Source of the DNA: Elephas maximus indicus
Taxonomy: Eukaryota > Chordata > Mammalia > Proboscidea > Elephantidae
Length of the DNA stretch: 64,000 nucleotides
Assembly (NCBI RefSeq): GCF_024166365.1
Contig: NC_064836.1
Location: forward strand, 5,828,001-5,892,000
Direction of reading: 5' to 3'
Shown here piece by piece: positions 54,879 to 64,000 of this stretch (position 1 is the stretch's first letter; every line of letters starts with the position of its first letter). The position numbers were made by a program, and so were the translations under genes. The notes below the pieces were generated by a model, which was not told where the DNA came from, did not search any database, and worked only from the letters and a program-made list of their open reading frames with translations.

Positions 54879-55037
54879 AAGAAACCCTGGTGGCATAGTG
54901 GTTAAGTGCTACAGCTGCTAACCAGAAGATTGGCAGTTCGAATGGAAATTATATGGGAGTGTTCTACTTTGTCCAATAGGGTCTCTGTGAGTCGGAATTG
55001 ACTCGACTGCAGCAGGTTAGGTTAGGTTAAGTTAGCC
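54879..55037 (+). repeat. AfroSINE with internal deletion
   Basis: Plus-strand copy: gaaaccctggtggcatagtg, agattggcagttcgaatgga. The body between gttcgaat and ggaaat is shortened by about 15 bases. Tail gagtcggaattgactcgact, followed by (ggtta)n-like repeats. Confidence 0.9.
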
Positions 55038-55445
55038 AATCCGAACTCTCACGTTAGAATTACACCTCCTTTCAGACTGCCAAATAGGCAGACACCAGCC
55101 CCTGCCGGTTCTCATTGCCCATGTGGGTTTGCTAATTCTTTGGGACAACTTACAGAATTTTATGGAGGGTATACTTCAGCTACAACTGTATTACAACCAA
55201 AAAGTATACAAATGAAGAGACACATAGGGTGATGTCTGGGAAGCTTCCAAGCTTCCCAAGTGGAGATGTGGTACTGGCTCTTGGGCATGGTCACCAACCA
55301 GGAAGCCCCATCTGAGCCCTAGGGCTCAGGGCTCTTATCAGCCTCACCTGTGGGAGAGGACAGGATCAGTGGTGGTCAGCCATTCATGGGCTTCCGTGAC
55401 TCACCATATGGGTGATAACAAGTTACAAAGATAAAGTGCAGGGTT
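55038..55445. repeat. Possible ancient LTR-type repeat
   Basis: Order of ctaattctttgggacaactt, tcagctacaactgtattaca, atgaagagacacatagggtg and catgggcttccgtgactcac resembles an old antisense LTR fragment. Divergence is high and I give low confidence. No internal retroviral sequence is present. Confidence 0.3.
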
Positions 55446-56105
55446 TCCATTCTAACAGTTTTTCCAAACTTTGAAACACTGCACTACTATTTAGCTGTAG
55501 CTTTGTAGTCCTTTAAGATGAAGAAATAGGACAATAGATGATTTCAACACTTTGGGCATCATGTGGCCGCTGATAGGATACTTCCTAGACAGAGTCTTCG
55601 AGGCCACAAGAGGTTTATGAGCTCATTTTGATTCCATTTGTCTATCATTTAGTGTTCATAAGGTATACAAGTTTTGCTCATACCAATGAATATCTGGTCT
55701 GTAGGTGAATCTGTAGTTCATTTAAACTGAACTGTTTTATTGATACCTATCTATCTGTCCCTATCTATCTTTTCCAAAAGGTACTACAAAAAATTGTGAG
55801 AAAAAAAGGAAACCCCTTAAACCATGCTTCCGGCCTCAGATTGAAATGGCTTCGTCCTGGGATATCTGGTTATTTTTCCTGCAAGGACTGCTTGTGTTTA
55901 ACTCAAGTGACAGTGTACCTATTTGACTGGTTCAAATGCCAACTTCACTGGTGTCATCCTTGTCTACTTTTTTACCTTGTACCTAATCTATCTGCAACTC
56001 TTGTTGGTTTTACCTTAGAAATCCATTTGGAACCTGACCGTGCTTACCACGTCCATCGTTCCTACTATGGTTTAAGTCACCAATGTCTTCTACCTGGACC
56101 ACTAC
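55446..56105. other. Unassigned
   Basis: Single-copy-looking sequence with a short tatctatctgtccctatcta microsatellite-like tract near 55745. A 109-codon frame at 55796-56125 runs into the following SINE and has no domain, so it is not called. Confidence 0.4.
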
Positions 56106-56299
56106 AAGCCACCAGTTGCTGCTGAGTCGATTCCGATCCCACGCAGGCAGAGTAGAGCTGTGCTCCACATGGTTTTCAATGGCCGGTGTTTCGGAAGTAG
56201 GTCACCGGGCCTTTCTTCCAAGGTGCCTCTGGGTGGACTCAAACATCCAACTCTTCAGTTAGCAGTCAAGTGCATTAACCATTTGCACTACCCAGGACC
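56106..56299 (-). repeat. AfroSINE (long subtype)
   Basis: Minus-strand copy: accagttgctgctgagtcga, tgtgctccacatggttttca, ttcggaagtaggtcaccggg, ttagcagtcaagtgcattaa, ccatttgcactacccaggac. Confidence 0.9.
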
Positions 56300-56369
56300 A
56301 TTCTAATAGTCTCTTAATTGGTCCAGCTGTTCCTGCCCTGCAGTCTATTCTCCACAGAGCAATTTGAGT

Positions 56370-56443
56370 AATCCTTTTAAAATCCAAGTCAGATTTGGTC
56401 ACTCCTTCTAAATCCTTTTAAAATCCAAGTCAGATTTGGTCAC
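56370..56443. repeat. Duplicated 33-bp segment, period 41 bp
   Basis: 56370-56402 and 56411-56443 are identical 33-base segments (each with ttttaaaatccaagtcagat), separated by tccttcta. They lie within the L2, and identity points to a recent local duplication. Confidence 0.9.
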
Positions 56444-56475
56444 ACCAATCCTTGGTTCCCCATTTCAGTCAGAAT

Positions 56476-56643
56476 CCAAAACCAAACCTTGCTGCTGTTG
56501 AGTCGATTCTGACTCATAGCAACACTATAGGACAGAGCAGAACTGCCCCATAGGGATTCCAAGGAGTGGCTGGTAGATTCGAACTGCCAACCTCAGTTAG
56601 CAGCTGACTTCTTAAGCCAAGCTCTTAACCACTGCACCACCAT
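56476..56643 (-). repeat. AfroSINE
   Basis: Minus-strand copy: aaaccaaaccttgctgctgt, tgagtcgattctgactcata, cttaaccactgcaccaccat. It carries a small internal duplication around gctgacttcttaagccaagc. Confidence 0.9.
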
Positions 56644-57225
56644 ATATTCTAAAAATTACAAGGTTCTAACTGCTCCTTTTCCATGACCCGTCCCTTCTGA
56701 TCTCATGTGCTACTGCTCTCCTCCTGCTCACTGTGTTCTAGCTACACTGTTCCTCAAGTATGCCATCCAGCTTCTATCTCAGGGTTTTAGCACTTGCTGT
56801 TTCTTCTCTGTATAATGTCATACCCCCATGGATACGCGCATGGCTCAATTTTCTCACTTCCTTCAGGCCCCTGCTCAAATGTCAGAGAGGCCTTCCCAGA
56901 TAAACATATTTAAAATAGCAATCTCCCTCCCCATTTCCTTACTAAGCTTTATTTTTCTATGAATCACCATCTCAAATAGTATGTGTTTATTGGTTTATTT
57001 TTTGCTTTTTCCCACTAAAGTATAAACTCCATGGGAGCAAGGATTTTGTATCTTGGTCAATCTTTCCACCGTCAGTCCACAGAAAAGTGCCTAGCACACC
57101 GTACTTATTTACAAAGTACTTGTTGAATGACTTTGAATCATTCTTTCTGAAAATGAACTTTCCAAATCTTAATTTTACAGCTTTAGCATTTTAAATATTT
57201 CAGCTATAATCTACTCATTCTTTAT

Positions 57226-58110
57226 TTTTTAAAATTTTACATTAGATGAAGGTTAACAGAACAAGCTAGTTTCTCATTAAACAGTTAGTACACATATTGT
57301 TTTGACATTGGTCAACAACCCCAAGACATGTCAGCACTCTCCCTTCTCAATCTTGGGTTCCCTATTACCAACATTCCTGTTCCCTCCTGCCTTCTAGTTC
57401 TTGCCCCTGGGCTGGTGTGCCCCTTTAGTCTCATTTTGTCCAATCTTAGGCTGAAGGGTGAAGCTCAGCAGTGACTTCATTACTGAGCTGAAAGGGTGTC
57501 CAGGGGCCATACTCTGTTTCTCCAGTCTCTGTCAGGCTAGACAGTCTGGTTTTTCTTTTTGAGTTAGAATTCTGTTCTACATTTTTCTCCAGCTCCATTC
57601 GAGACCCTCCATTGTGATCCCTGTCATAGCAGTCAGTGGTGGTAGCCGGGCACCATCTGGTTGTACTGGACTCAAGTCTGGTGGAGGCCGTAGTAGATGC
57701 AGTCCATTAGTCCTTTGGACTAATCTTTCCCTTGTATCTTTAGTTTTCTTCATTCCCCCTTGCTCCTGAAGGGGTGAGACCGATGGAGTATCCCAGATGG
57801 CCACTCACAGGCTTTTAAGATCCCCGATGCTACTCACCAAAGTAGAATGTAGAACAGTTTCTTTATAAACTATGTTATGCCAATTGAGCCACATTTTCCC
57901 TGAGATCATGGTCCCCACAGCCCTCAGCCCAGCGATTCCGTCCCTTGGGGAGTTTGGATGTGTCTGTGCAGCTTCCCTGACCTTGCCTTGTACAAGTTGT
58001 GCTGGCTTCCCCAGTATTGTGTACTGTCTTACCCTTCACCAAAGTTACCACTTATCTATTGTCTATTTTAATCGACTTATTCTTAACTCTAATCTCTTTG
58101 GTGAGGAAAC
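57226..58110 (-). mobile_element. L1 3' UTR fragment
   Basis: Reverse complement of an L1 3' end: ttttaaaattttacattaga, acagaacaagctagtttctc, the pyrimidine-rich block with ttgcccctgggctggtgtgc, then ccactcacaggcttttaaga and tgctactcaccaaagtagaa. It is close to the fragment at 2762-3378, so probably the same older subfamily, but extends further into the UTR. The upstream (right) border is approximate. Confidence 0.82.
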
Positions 58111-58124
58111 AAACTAGTCAAAGA

Positions 58125-59515
58125 TCTAGGAATAATAAGCACTTCGTAAATGCCAGGCTCTGTGCTTAAGCACTTTGCTTTACCTCATTCAATTCTAATC
58201 ACAGTCCTATGAGCTAGGTATTATTGGCGGTATTGTTAGGTGCTGTTGAGTCAGTTCTGACTCACAGTGACCCAATGTACAACGGAGGGACACGCTCCCC
58301 GGCCCTGTGCCATCCGCTCGATCGTTGCTATGCCTGAATCTATGGTTGCAGCCACTGTGTCAGTCCGTCTCTTGAGGGTCTTCCTGTCTTTCGCTGACCT
58401 TCTACTTTACCAAGCATGATGTCCGTCTTCAGGGACTGGTCCCTCCTGATAACATCCCCAAAGTACGTGAGACGAAGTCTCACCATTCTTGCTTCTAAGG
58501 AGCATTCTGGCTGTATTTCTTCCAACACAGATTTGTTCGCTCTTCTGGCAGTTCACAGTATATTCAATATTCTTCATCAACACCATAATTCAAAGGCATC
58601 AGTTCTTCTTCAGTCTTCCTTATTCACTGTCCAACCTTCACATGCATATGATGCTACTGAAAATACCATGGCTTGGGTCAGATGCACCTTAGTCCTCAAG
58701 GTGACATCCTTGCTTTTTAATCCTTTAAAGAAATCTTTTGCAGCAGATTTGCCCAATGCAATACATCATTTGAATTGACTGCTGCTGCCATGGGCATTGA
58801 CTGTGGATCCAAGTAAAATGAAATCCTTGACAACTTCAATCTTTTCTCCATGTATCATGATGTTGCTTATTGGCCCAGGTATGAGAATTTTTGTTTTCTT
58901 TATGTTGAGATGTAATCCCTACTGAAGGGTGTAGTCTTGGACCTTCATCAGTAAGTGCTTCAAGACCTCTTCACTTTCAGCAAGCAAGGTTGTGTCATCT
59001 GCATAATGCAGGTGGTTAACGAGTCTTCCTCCAATCCTGATGCTTCATTCTTCTTCATATAGCCCAGTTTCATCGGTTATTTGCTCACCATACAGACTGA
59101 ACAAATATGGTGAAATGATACAACCCTGATGCACACCTTTCCCGATTTTAAACCATACAGTAAGACATCCATATTTATGCCCATTTCAAAGAAAGGTAAT
59201 TCAACAGAATGTGGAAATTATCAAATGATATCATTAATATAATTCAGGCCAGATTCAGAAGAGGATGTGGAAGTAGGCATATCATTGTTGATGTCAGATG
59301 CATCTTGGCTGAAAGCAGAGGCTAGCGGAAAGATGTTTACCTGTGTTTTGCTAACTATGCAAAGGCATTTGAATTTGTGGATCACAACAAATTATGGATA
59401 ACATTGGAGAGAATGGTAATTCCAGAACATTTAATTGTGCTCATGAGGAACCTATACATAGATACTATTCTCCTTTTACAGACAAAGGTACTGAGACTAG
59501 GAGAGTTCGGTGTGG
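58125..59515 (-). repeat. MIR split by an RTE insertion
   Basis: Left part 58125-58225 (atgccaggctctgtgcttaa, ttctaatcacagtcctatga, gctaggtattatt) and right part 59459-59515 (ccttttacagacaaaggtac, tgagactaggagagtt) are continuous in a reverse-strand MIR once the RTE is removed. Confidence 0.8.
58226..59458 (-). mobile_element. RTE (BovB-type) LINE, 5'-inverted (twin priming)
   Basis: The left segment (58226 to about 59155) is RTE ORF2 and 3' end on the minus strand. Translated, it gives HLHYADDTTLLAESE, containing the catalytic YADD, and IGKGVHQGC just inside its start. The right segment (about 59160-59458) is the preceding part of the RT in plus orientation (AKAFEFVDHNK-like in broken frame). 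A 5' segment inverted relative to the 3' segment is the product of twin priming. Flanks TAGGTATTATT (58215-58225) and TAGATACTATT (59459-59469) match at 9 of 11 bases. The tail at 58226-58270 is the SINE-like one. Coding frames are broken by stops. Confidence 0.85.
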
Positions 59516-59944
59516 CTGACTCCATACTGCCTCCTAGCAGTCTCCTTCTGTAGAGCCAGTGAGGTTACTGAAGTACTGAGGTCACTGGGCTCTAAGCAAT
59601 CCTTTAGCAACCATCTGCTATGGTTCTGGGGGGCATATATCAAAATCTCTGATACCATACCAGGCAATTCACGTTTCAGAAATGTCCTAAAAGCCACTGT
59701 CGTCTATGCTGGGACTCTTCCGTTAATACAAGGTTTGCTTAGCCAGACTTAGGAAAACGCCTTATTCCCCTCATTTTCTTGCACACATATTTAAGCACAG
59801 AGGCAGTTTAAGCCACTCGGTTAAGGACGATAGGATCAAAACGCTGTGATCCAGAAGAAGCGAGGATAACCGATTTGGTTTGCTGCCTGCAAGTGGGGCA
59901 TTTAAATATAAAGGAGGAAGAAACAATTTCTTAAACAGCAGCGG
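59516..59944. other. Flank of the CpG island, unassigned
   Basis: Single-copy-looking sequence with moderate GC, rising toward the island. No repeats were recognised. It may hold upstream regulatory sequence of the promoter. Confidence 0.35.
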
Positions 59945-60860
59945 ATCCTGGGATCCCCGCGAAGTTGGTCCCAAGCAGAAGAGGACTATGGGGGCAGAAG
60001 GACACTCCCACACCGGGCTAGGCCTGACAACAGGAAACAATATGCCCGAAGGGGCTCCTCCAGAGGTGCTTCAGCCCAGGACTGGAAAGTCGGCGGGCTC
60101 CCCCGGCCCCCAGACCGGCCCGCGGAGGGCGCCCAGCTGGGGCCGGCGGCCGGCGGGGCGGGCGGCGCGGCGCGGCGCGCGGGGAGGGGCCAGCGCCCGC
60201 CCCGCCCCCTCCTCGGGGATGCCGGGATGTTTATCCTCCTGACAGCGGCGGCCGCGGGCGGAGCAGCGGGAGCCGCCGGAGGATGGGTCGCCGCTAGGCT
60301 CGCACTCTGGACGCGCCTCGCCGAGCGCAGGGGGGTGCCCGCGCCTGCAGCGTCCGCGGGGGCGGCGCGGCGGGAGGTGGTCGATCGGTTCCGGGCCTTG
60401 CAGGCACAGCCCCCGGCCCGGCGTGCCTCTCCGCGGCGGCGCCTGACCGAGCCGCCCGCCCGCCCCGGATTCCTCGCGGGAAGGAGAACGGAAAACTGCC
60501 AACTTCCTGGTGAGTCGCTCTTCGGGGCTTCGGCGCCCGGGCCGGCGATCCCGGCCGGGTGGGGCTGCCTGCGGCAGCCGGGACGGGAGAGGAGGGTCGG
60601 GACTGCGCGGGCGGCCTCCGGGATCCCCCGCCTGGCGAGCTGGGGTGGGGCTAGCTGCTCTCGAGCCGGGTGGGGTTTCAGTCCTGCTCGTTGGCAGTGG
60701 TGGGAGCGAGCGGTAGGAACTTCATGCCTGCCGCGGGCTCTGACGGCTCGAGGCCTCCGTGGGCGCCGCGGTAACTCAGAAACTCCGCGGCCACCGCGGC
60801 AGCGGCGGCAACAGGTCTTTGGTTTCAGGACCAGAGGAACTTAGGCGAAGTCCCGCCTCC
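59945..60860. promoter_or_regulatory. CpG island, probable gene promoter
   Basis: About 0.9 kb of very GC-rich DNA with dense CpG, unlike everything around it. The core at 60080-60260 has gcggcgcggcgcggcgcgcg and GC boxes (gcccgccccgccccctcctc near 60197). Mammalian CpG islands of this size usually mark promoters of broadly expressed or developmental genes. No TATA box is evident, which fits. No transposon lies inside. The downstream splice donor suggests plus-strand transcription, but divergent transcription is common at such islands. Confidence 0.85.
60215..60509 (+). other. Probable first exon (partly or wholly 5' UTR) of an unidentified gene
   Basis: The segment lies just after the GC boxes and ends at 60509 before a strong donor, CTG|GTGAGT (GT at 60510-60511). 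The start is inferred from promoter position, not seen. Several ATGs occur: 60220 (weak, gggatgcc), 60230 (open through the donor, giving an alanine- and arginine-rich translation of low complexity) and 60282 (closes after four codons). The open frame looks like GC-driven chance sequence, so the exon may be non-coding. I do not recognise the gene, and the next exon is not visible in this window. Confidence 0.5.
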
Positions 60861-62154
60861 TGCCTCCCGGCGGGTGCTCATTGGTGGCTCTGGTTATTTA
60901 TCCCTCACGGATTGGCTAGGTCCAGCTGCCAGAATTCGGCAGCAGCCCGACTCGGGAAAGTGAAGCTCACTGTTGAGTGGTTAGTGGGAACGATGTTGAT
61001 AGGGGAGAATCCGAAGTGGCTTGAGAAGTACTTGTGGGGGGGGGGGGGTTTGGAGTAGGGGTGATGATAGACCCTTCAGAGAATGAGTTTTATGGAGATT
61101 CAGGATTAGAAAATCTCGGAGAGGGAGATTGCCAGGCAGTAGCGAACATAGGTGATGGTGGTGGCAATGGAAGAGAGAGAGGGAAATTGAAAATAGAGGC
61201 CAAAGCCAGAGAAATGAACGGGAGCCCAAAGGATAAAAACCAGGAAGCGAACACAACGTAAAGTATGCCACGGTGAGGTTTGAAGAACTGTCGCCTCCTT
61301 CCTTTATGCTGTAGGCCTTGGAAGATGATGTATCAGATGAGTCGTGTTCTCTCATCGCTGTCGTCCTTGTTACGGATAAGTACTAAAAACATACTAATTT
61401 TAGAGCAGGCACTTCCTTCCTTGAGTAGTGTGTTGACTGAACACAACATCAGAAATGTACTACAGAAATGAAATGATTTTCCTCCTTCTCTAAGACGACT
61501 GATCTTACGGGTGCAGTTGAAAACATTAACCCAAAAAAACATTAAGTGCCCACAATTAGTAGAGCATTGTGTGCCTGTCATTATGAGAACCAATGTTTCT
61601 AATTCCTCATCCAAGGAATTGCAGCCTCAACAGGTGACAGCAATATGTCTTGTCAGGTTGCAGTGCAGAGTGTAGTACAGATTATGTGTGTTATAAATCT
61701 GTTCTGTTAAGGACCGTGTGCTGCTGGTGTGGTCGAAGTTGTACTCAAAAACTTGACGGTATGTTTGCTACAACCCGATACACGCTGCAAACGGTGGATG
61801 GTAACCCAGGATACACAGTTAACCCTGTGATGCTTTGTGACAGCTCTTGCCGATGGACACTGAGTAATCTTGGCTGTAACACCTGGTGAAAAGGTTAACC
61901 TAAAACGTAGCAGTTATTCCATTTGCAGAGGAATGAATCCGCTGCTATACTCGAGGAGATCCAGTCCGCAGTTTGCTTCGCTCATAAAACCGCAGCGTCC
62001 TCTATTTAGCCCTGGTCTGGAAGCTTGTTGTGGTTGGAAGCTTGTTGTGGTGGGGAAAGTTATTGAAGCTTTGAAAAAGCTTTTCCTCATGGAGGAGTCA
62101 AAGGGGCAAAAACTGTATGGGGCGGTCAGAGGACTACTGGCGAAATAAGAAGGC
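60861..62154. other. Probable first-intron sequence, repeat-free
   Basis: No SINE, L1 or ancient repeat was recognised. A G-run lies at 61036-61048. A 17-bp exact tandem duplication (tggaagcttgttgtggt) lies at 62018-62051. Frames of 60-120 codons are unremarkable. If the donor at 60510 is real, this is intron. Confidence 0.45.
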
Positions 62155-62460
62155 CAGGGAAGTCTTCGCGGAGGCTGACTGCTTTCTCTGCGGGGTCGGG
62201 AAGCCCGGGGACCCTCCGGGAGCTTGCGGGCCTAAATTCCGCTTTCCAGCTGGAGACTCCGCCCACCGCCACACTGACGGCTTTCACGGCCAATTGGCGG
62301 CGAGGACACCCGGTTCCTCGCTCGCTGGGGCGGGTACTTCCTGCCCGGGCCGTAGGCTCGGAGAAGGAAGAGAACGTACCCCTCGAAGGATGCGTGGAGG
62401 CCGAGCAGCACCTGCCCGCGCGGCAGCCTTGTGAAATAAACGCGTGGCAATAAAGGCGTG
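62155..62460. promoter_or_regulatory. Second small GC-rich patch with promoter-like motifs
   Basis: About 300 bp with many CpGs. Motifs seen: ctccgcccacc and ctggggcgggt (GC boxes), cggccaattggcgg (a CCAAT box readable on both strands), and acttcctgc (ETS-type). It might be an alternative promoter or an enhancer of the same gene, or a divergent start. On the plus strand a 105-codon frame (62117-62434) ends in TGA directly followed by AATAAA at 62435 and AATAAA at 62450, probably coincidence. Confidence 0.55.
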
Positions 62461-63255
62461 AGGGTCGAACTCAGGGTTCTTTTGATCCCTCGTACGCGTC
62501 TCGTTTAATGATTCAACTGCATGTTGAAATGCACCTTTATAATTAATAAGAAACGGAGCCAGTCCCCAAATGGATTCCGTGTGGCTCTTTGGGATTTTAC
62601 TCTGAAGTTATTTGAAAATGAAAACCAAGAAATGCCAAGATCTAAATCCTTCAGCGCGTTCACAGTTAAGTGGGAATCTTCCCACAGTTAAAAATCCTAT
62701 CAATTTTGAAAGTAAAGATCGTAACTTTATTTCCAGGAGTGAGACAGTCTCATAACCTGTACTACTATTCAGGTTTATTTATTTAGATAATACAGCATCC
62801 TCCATTCCTTTTCCCTGTTACACATTTTCCTGGCTAGACAATTTCAAGAGCTCTTTTCCCGTCCAGCAAAAACCACTAGTGGAGGAGGGGAGATTTGAGG
62901 CTGGTGTAATTAACATACCCGATTAATAAATTAAAAATCAGTATGTCCTCTTAAATGGCCGTAAGTGCAGCTACAGTGTGTAAACAAGTATGTAGCCTCT
63001 TAACGTTTTCCCTCCCTCATCTTCCTGATGGCTGCAATTGACAGTTTGGGCACTAATTTATTGCAAATATTTAAGTATTCTCAACTATTGTGCCTATACT
63101 GAAATGTAGGTTTCTTAATTTAAATATGTGGTCAGAGAGATCATTAGAGATTTTTACAGGATTTCTGGAACCAAACACTATTTTCCTAGGAACTGTCTGA
63201 TGTTTTAAAATGTATGTAGTAGTGCTGTTATTTAGATATACGTAATGAATTTGAA
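62461..63255. other. Repeat-free, unassigned
   Basis: AT-moderate sequence with no recognised repeat. The block 62870-63070 (tggtgtaattaacatacccg, gatggctgcaattgacagtt) contains several TAAT cores and looks single-copy. Function is unknown. Confidence 0.4.
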
Positions 63256-63300
63256 TGAGTTGGAATTGACTCGACGGCAACAGGTTTATTTTTTGGTTGT
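63256..63300 (+). repeat. AfroSINE tail fragment
   Basis: Plus-strand remnant: gagttggaattgactcgacg, gcaacaggtttat. Only the last 40 bases of the SINE are left. Confidence 0.75.
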
Positions 63301-63589
63301 TTGGACACCATTTGAGACATCTAGAGAGAGAGAGAATAGTGATTCTCTAATGAAGTTGTGGAAAAGAAGTTGCTTAATCAGATAATAAACCCAAAAAATT
63401 CCTTTCAGACTTTGTTTCCTTTTTTTTTTTTTTAATCATAGGCTTTGGTATTTAAAAAATGTTCAGTGTAGTTACAGCTGCACAAAGCAGCACTCTGTCC
63501 ATAGTCTCAGTTTCATACAAATTAAAATATCTGTTTCTTCAAATACCCTGAGAGTTATGTGGGTAGGATTAAATTTGATGTATCAGAGG
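63301..63589. other. Unassigned
   Basis: Contains a short (ga)n near 63321-63335 and a T-run at 63419-63434. No gene or repeat family was recognised. Confidence 0.4.
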
Positions 63590-63599
63590 TATTTTAGCA

Positions 63600-63792
63600 G
63601 TACCATCGATGCGATTCCTACTCATAGTGACCCTGTAGGACAGAGTACACTGCCCCATCTGGTTTCCAAGGCTGCAATCTTTATGGAAGGAGACTTCTGT
63701 ATCTTTCTCCCACAGAGAGACTGGTGAGTTTGAACCACCTACCTTTTGATTAGCAGCCGAGCTCTTAACTACTGGACCACCAGAGCTCCTCC
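63600..63792 (-). repeat. AfroSINE (long subtype) with perfect TSD
   Basis: Minus-strand copy: taccatcgatgcgattccta, aatctttatggaaggagact, ttttgattagcagccgagct, ctactggaccaccagagctc. Perfect duplication TATTTTAGCA at 63590-63599 and 63793-63802. Confidence 0.95.
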
Positions 63793-63809
63793 TATTTTAG
63801 CATACCATG

Positions 63810-64000
63810 TGTCATGAATTGGATTGTGTCCCCTCCCCCCAAATATGTGTCAACTAGGTTAGACCATGATTCCCAGTATTATGTGGTTGTCCTCCATTTC
63901 GTGATTGTAATATTATGTTAAAAGAGGATTACAGTGGGATTGTAACACCCTTACTTAGGTCACACCCCTGATCCAATGTACAGGGAGTTTCCCTGGGGTG
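63810..64000 (+). mobile_element. LTR (MaLR-like), cut by the window end
   Basis: Starts TGTCATGAATTGGATTGTGT at 63810 and continues with cccaaatatgtgtcaactag, ttagaccatgattcccagta, gattgtaacacccttactta, tccaatgtacagggagtttc. The TG start and the pattern fit a MaLR-type LTR that I recall as common in elephant DNA. The right part is outside the window, so a solo LTR and a provirus cannot be told apart. No retroviral gene is visible. Confidence 0.6.

Larger units (their letters stand above)
56300..57140 (+). mobile_element. L2 LINE 3' region with nested AfroSINE
   Basis: Plus-strand L2: tctcttaattggtccagctg, tcactgtgttctagctacac, ttttagcacttgctgtttct, ttccttcaggcccctgctca, aatgtcagagaggccttccc, agtataaactccatgggagc, and the 3' end near agtgcctagcacaccgtact. 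An AfroSINE (56476-56643) and a 33-bp duplicated segment (56370-56443) interrupt it. It is among the best preserved L2 fragments here. Confidence 0.85.

Noticed and set aside
60071-60502. 143-codon minus-strand frame in the CpG island
   Set aside because: Pro/Arg/Gly/Ala-rich translation of GC-rich DNA, overlapping a 205-codon frame on the other strand. GC-rich sequence lacks stop codons by chance.
60227-60844. 205-codon plus-strand frame in the CpG island
   Set aside because: It runs straight through the strong splice donor at 60510 and is low-complexity. Only the part up to 60509 could be exonic, and it resembles no family I know.

Overview
This window is mammalian nuclear DNA, and the repeats point to Afrotheria, most likely an elephant or another paenungulate. 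About 45 copies of a tRNA-derived SINE with a conserved tail (core cgagtcgattccgactcat) match the AfroSINE family. There is one nearly complete L1 with a 3' UTR type that recurs in five further truncated copies, two copies of an RTE/BovB-type LINE whose 3' end matches the SINE tail, and a background of ancient L2, MIR, MER5A and MaLR (MLT1-type) fossils. Species assignment is inference from recalled family features, since no alignment could be run.

No complete protein-coding host gene can be supported. Short reading frames across the window are chance frames or lie inside repeats. The only reading frames with recognisable protein content are retrotransposon remnants: L1 ORF1 and ORF2 (about 23.4-28.6 kb), the RTE reverse transcriptase (58.2-59.5 kb) and L2-clade endonuclease/reverse transcriptase fragments. 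The one strong host-gene signal is a CpG island at about 59.95-60.86 kb with GC boxes and a consensus splice donor at 60510. It is probably the promoter and first exon of a plus-strand gene continuing beyond the right edge. A second small GC-rich patch lies at 62.15-62.46 kb.

Layout. 0-13 kb: scattered AfroSINEs, MIRs and L1 3' ends, plus two copies of a short inverted-repeat element that looks like a non-autonomous hAT transposon (6188-6382 and 10736-11063). 13.3-21.5 kb: L2 fossils split by many younger insertions. 22.1-29.65 kb: a 7.6 kb L1 with target-site duplication, both ORFs broken and a substituted catalytic aspartate in the RT. 30-34 kb: AT-rich, few repeats. 34-43 kb: AfroSINEs nested in L2 and MLT1. 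43-47 kb: repeat-poor, mostly unassigned. 47-53 kb: dense AfroSINEs, with SINE-in-SINE nesting and a 0.5 kb retroposon inserted in a SINE. 53-59.5 kb: L2, L1 and an RTE copy with twin-priming inversion. 59.5-63.2 kb: CpG island and flank, almost free of young repeats. 63.25-64 kb: AfroSINEs and an LTR cut by the window edge.

The elements record a succession: L2 and MIR are oldest and most broken, MaLR and MER5A sit in or beside them, and L1, RTE and AfroSINE copies interrupt all of these. AfroSINEs and the RTE share a 3' tail, consistent with the RTE supplying the machinery for SINE retroposition.
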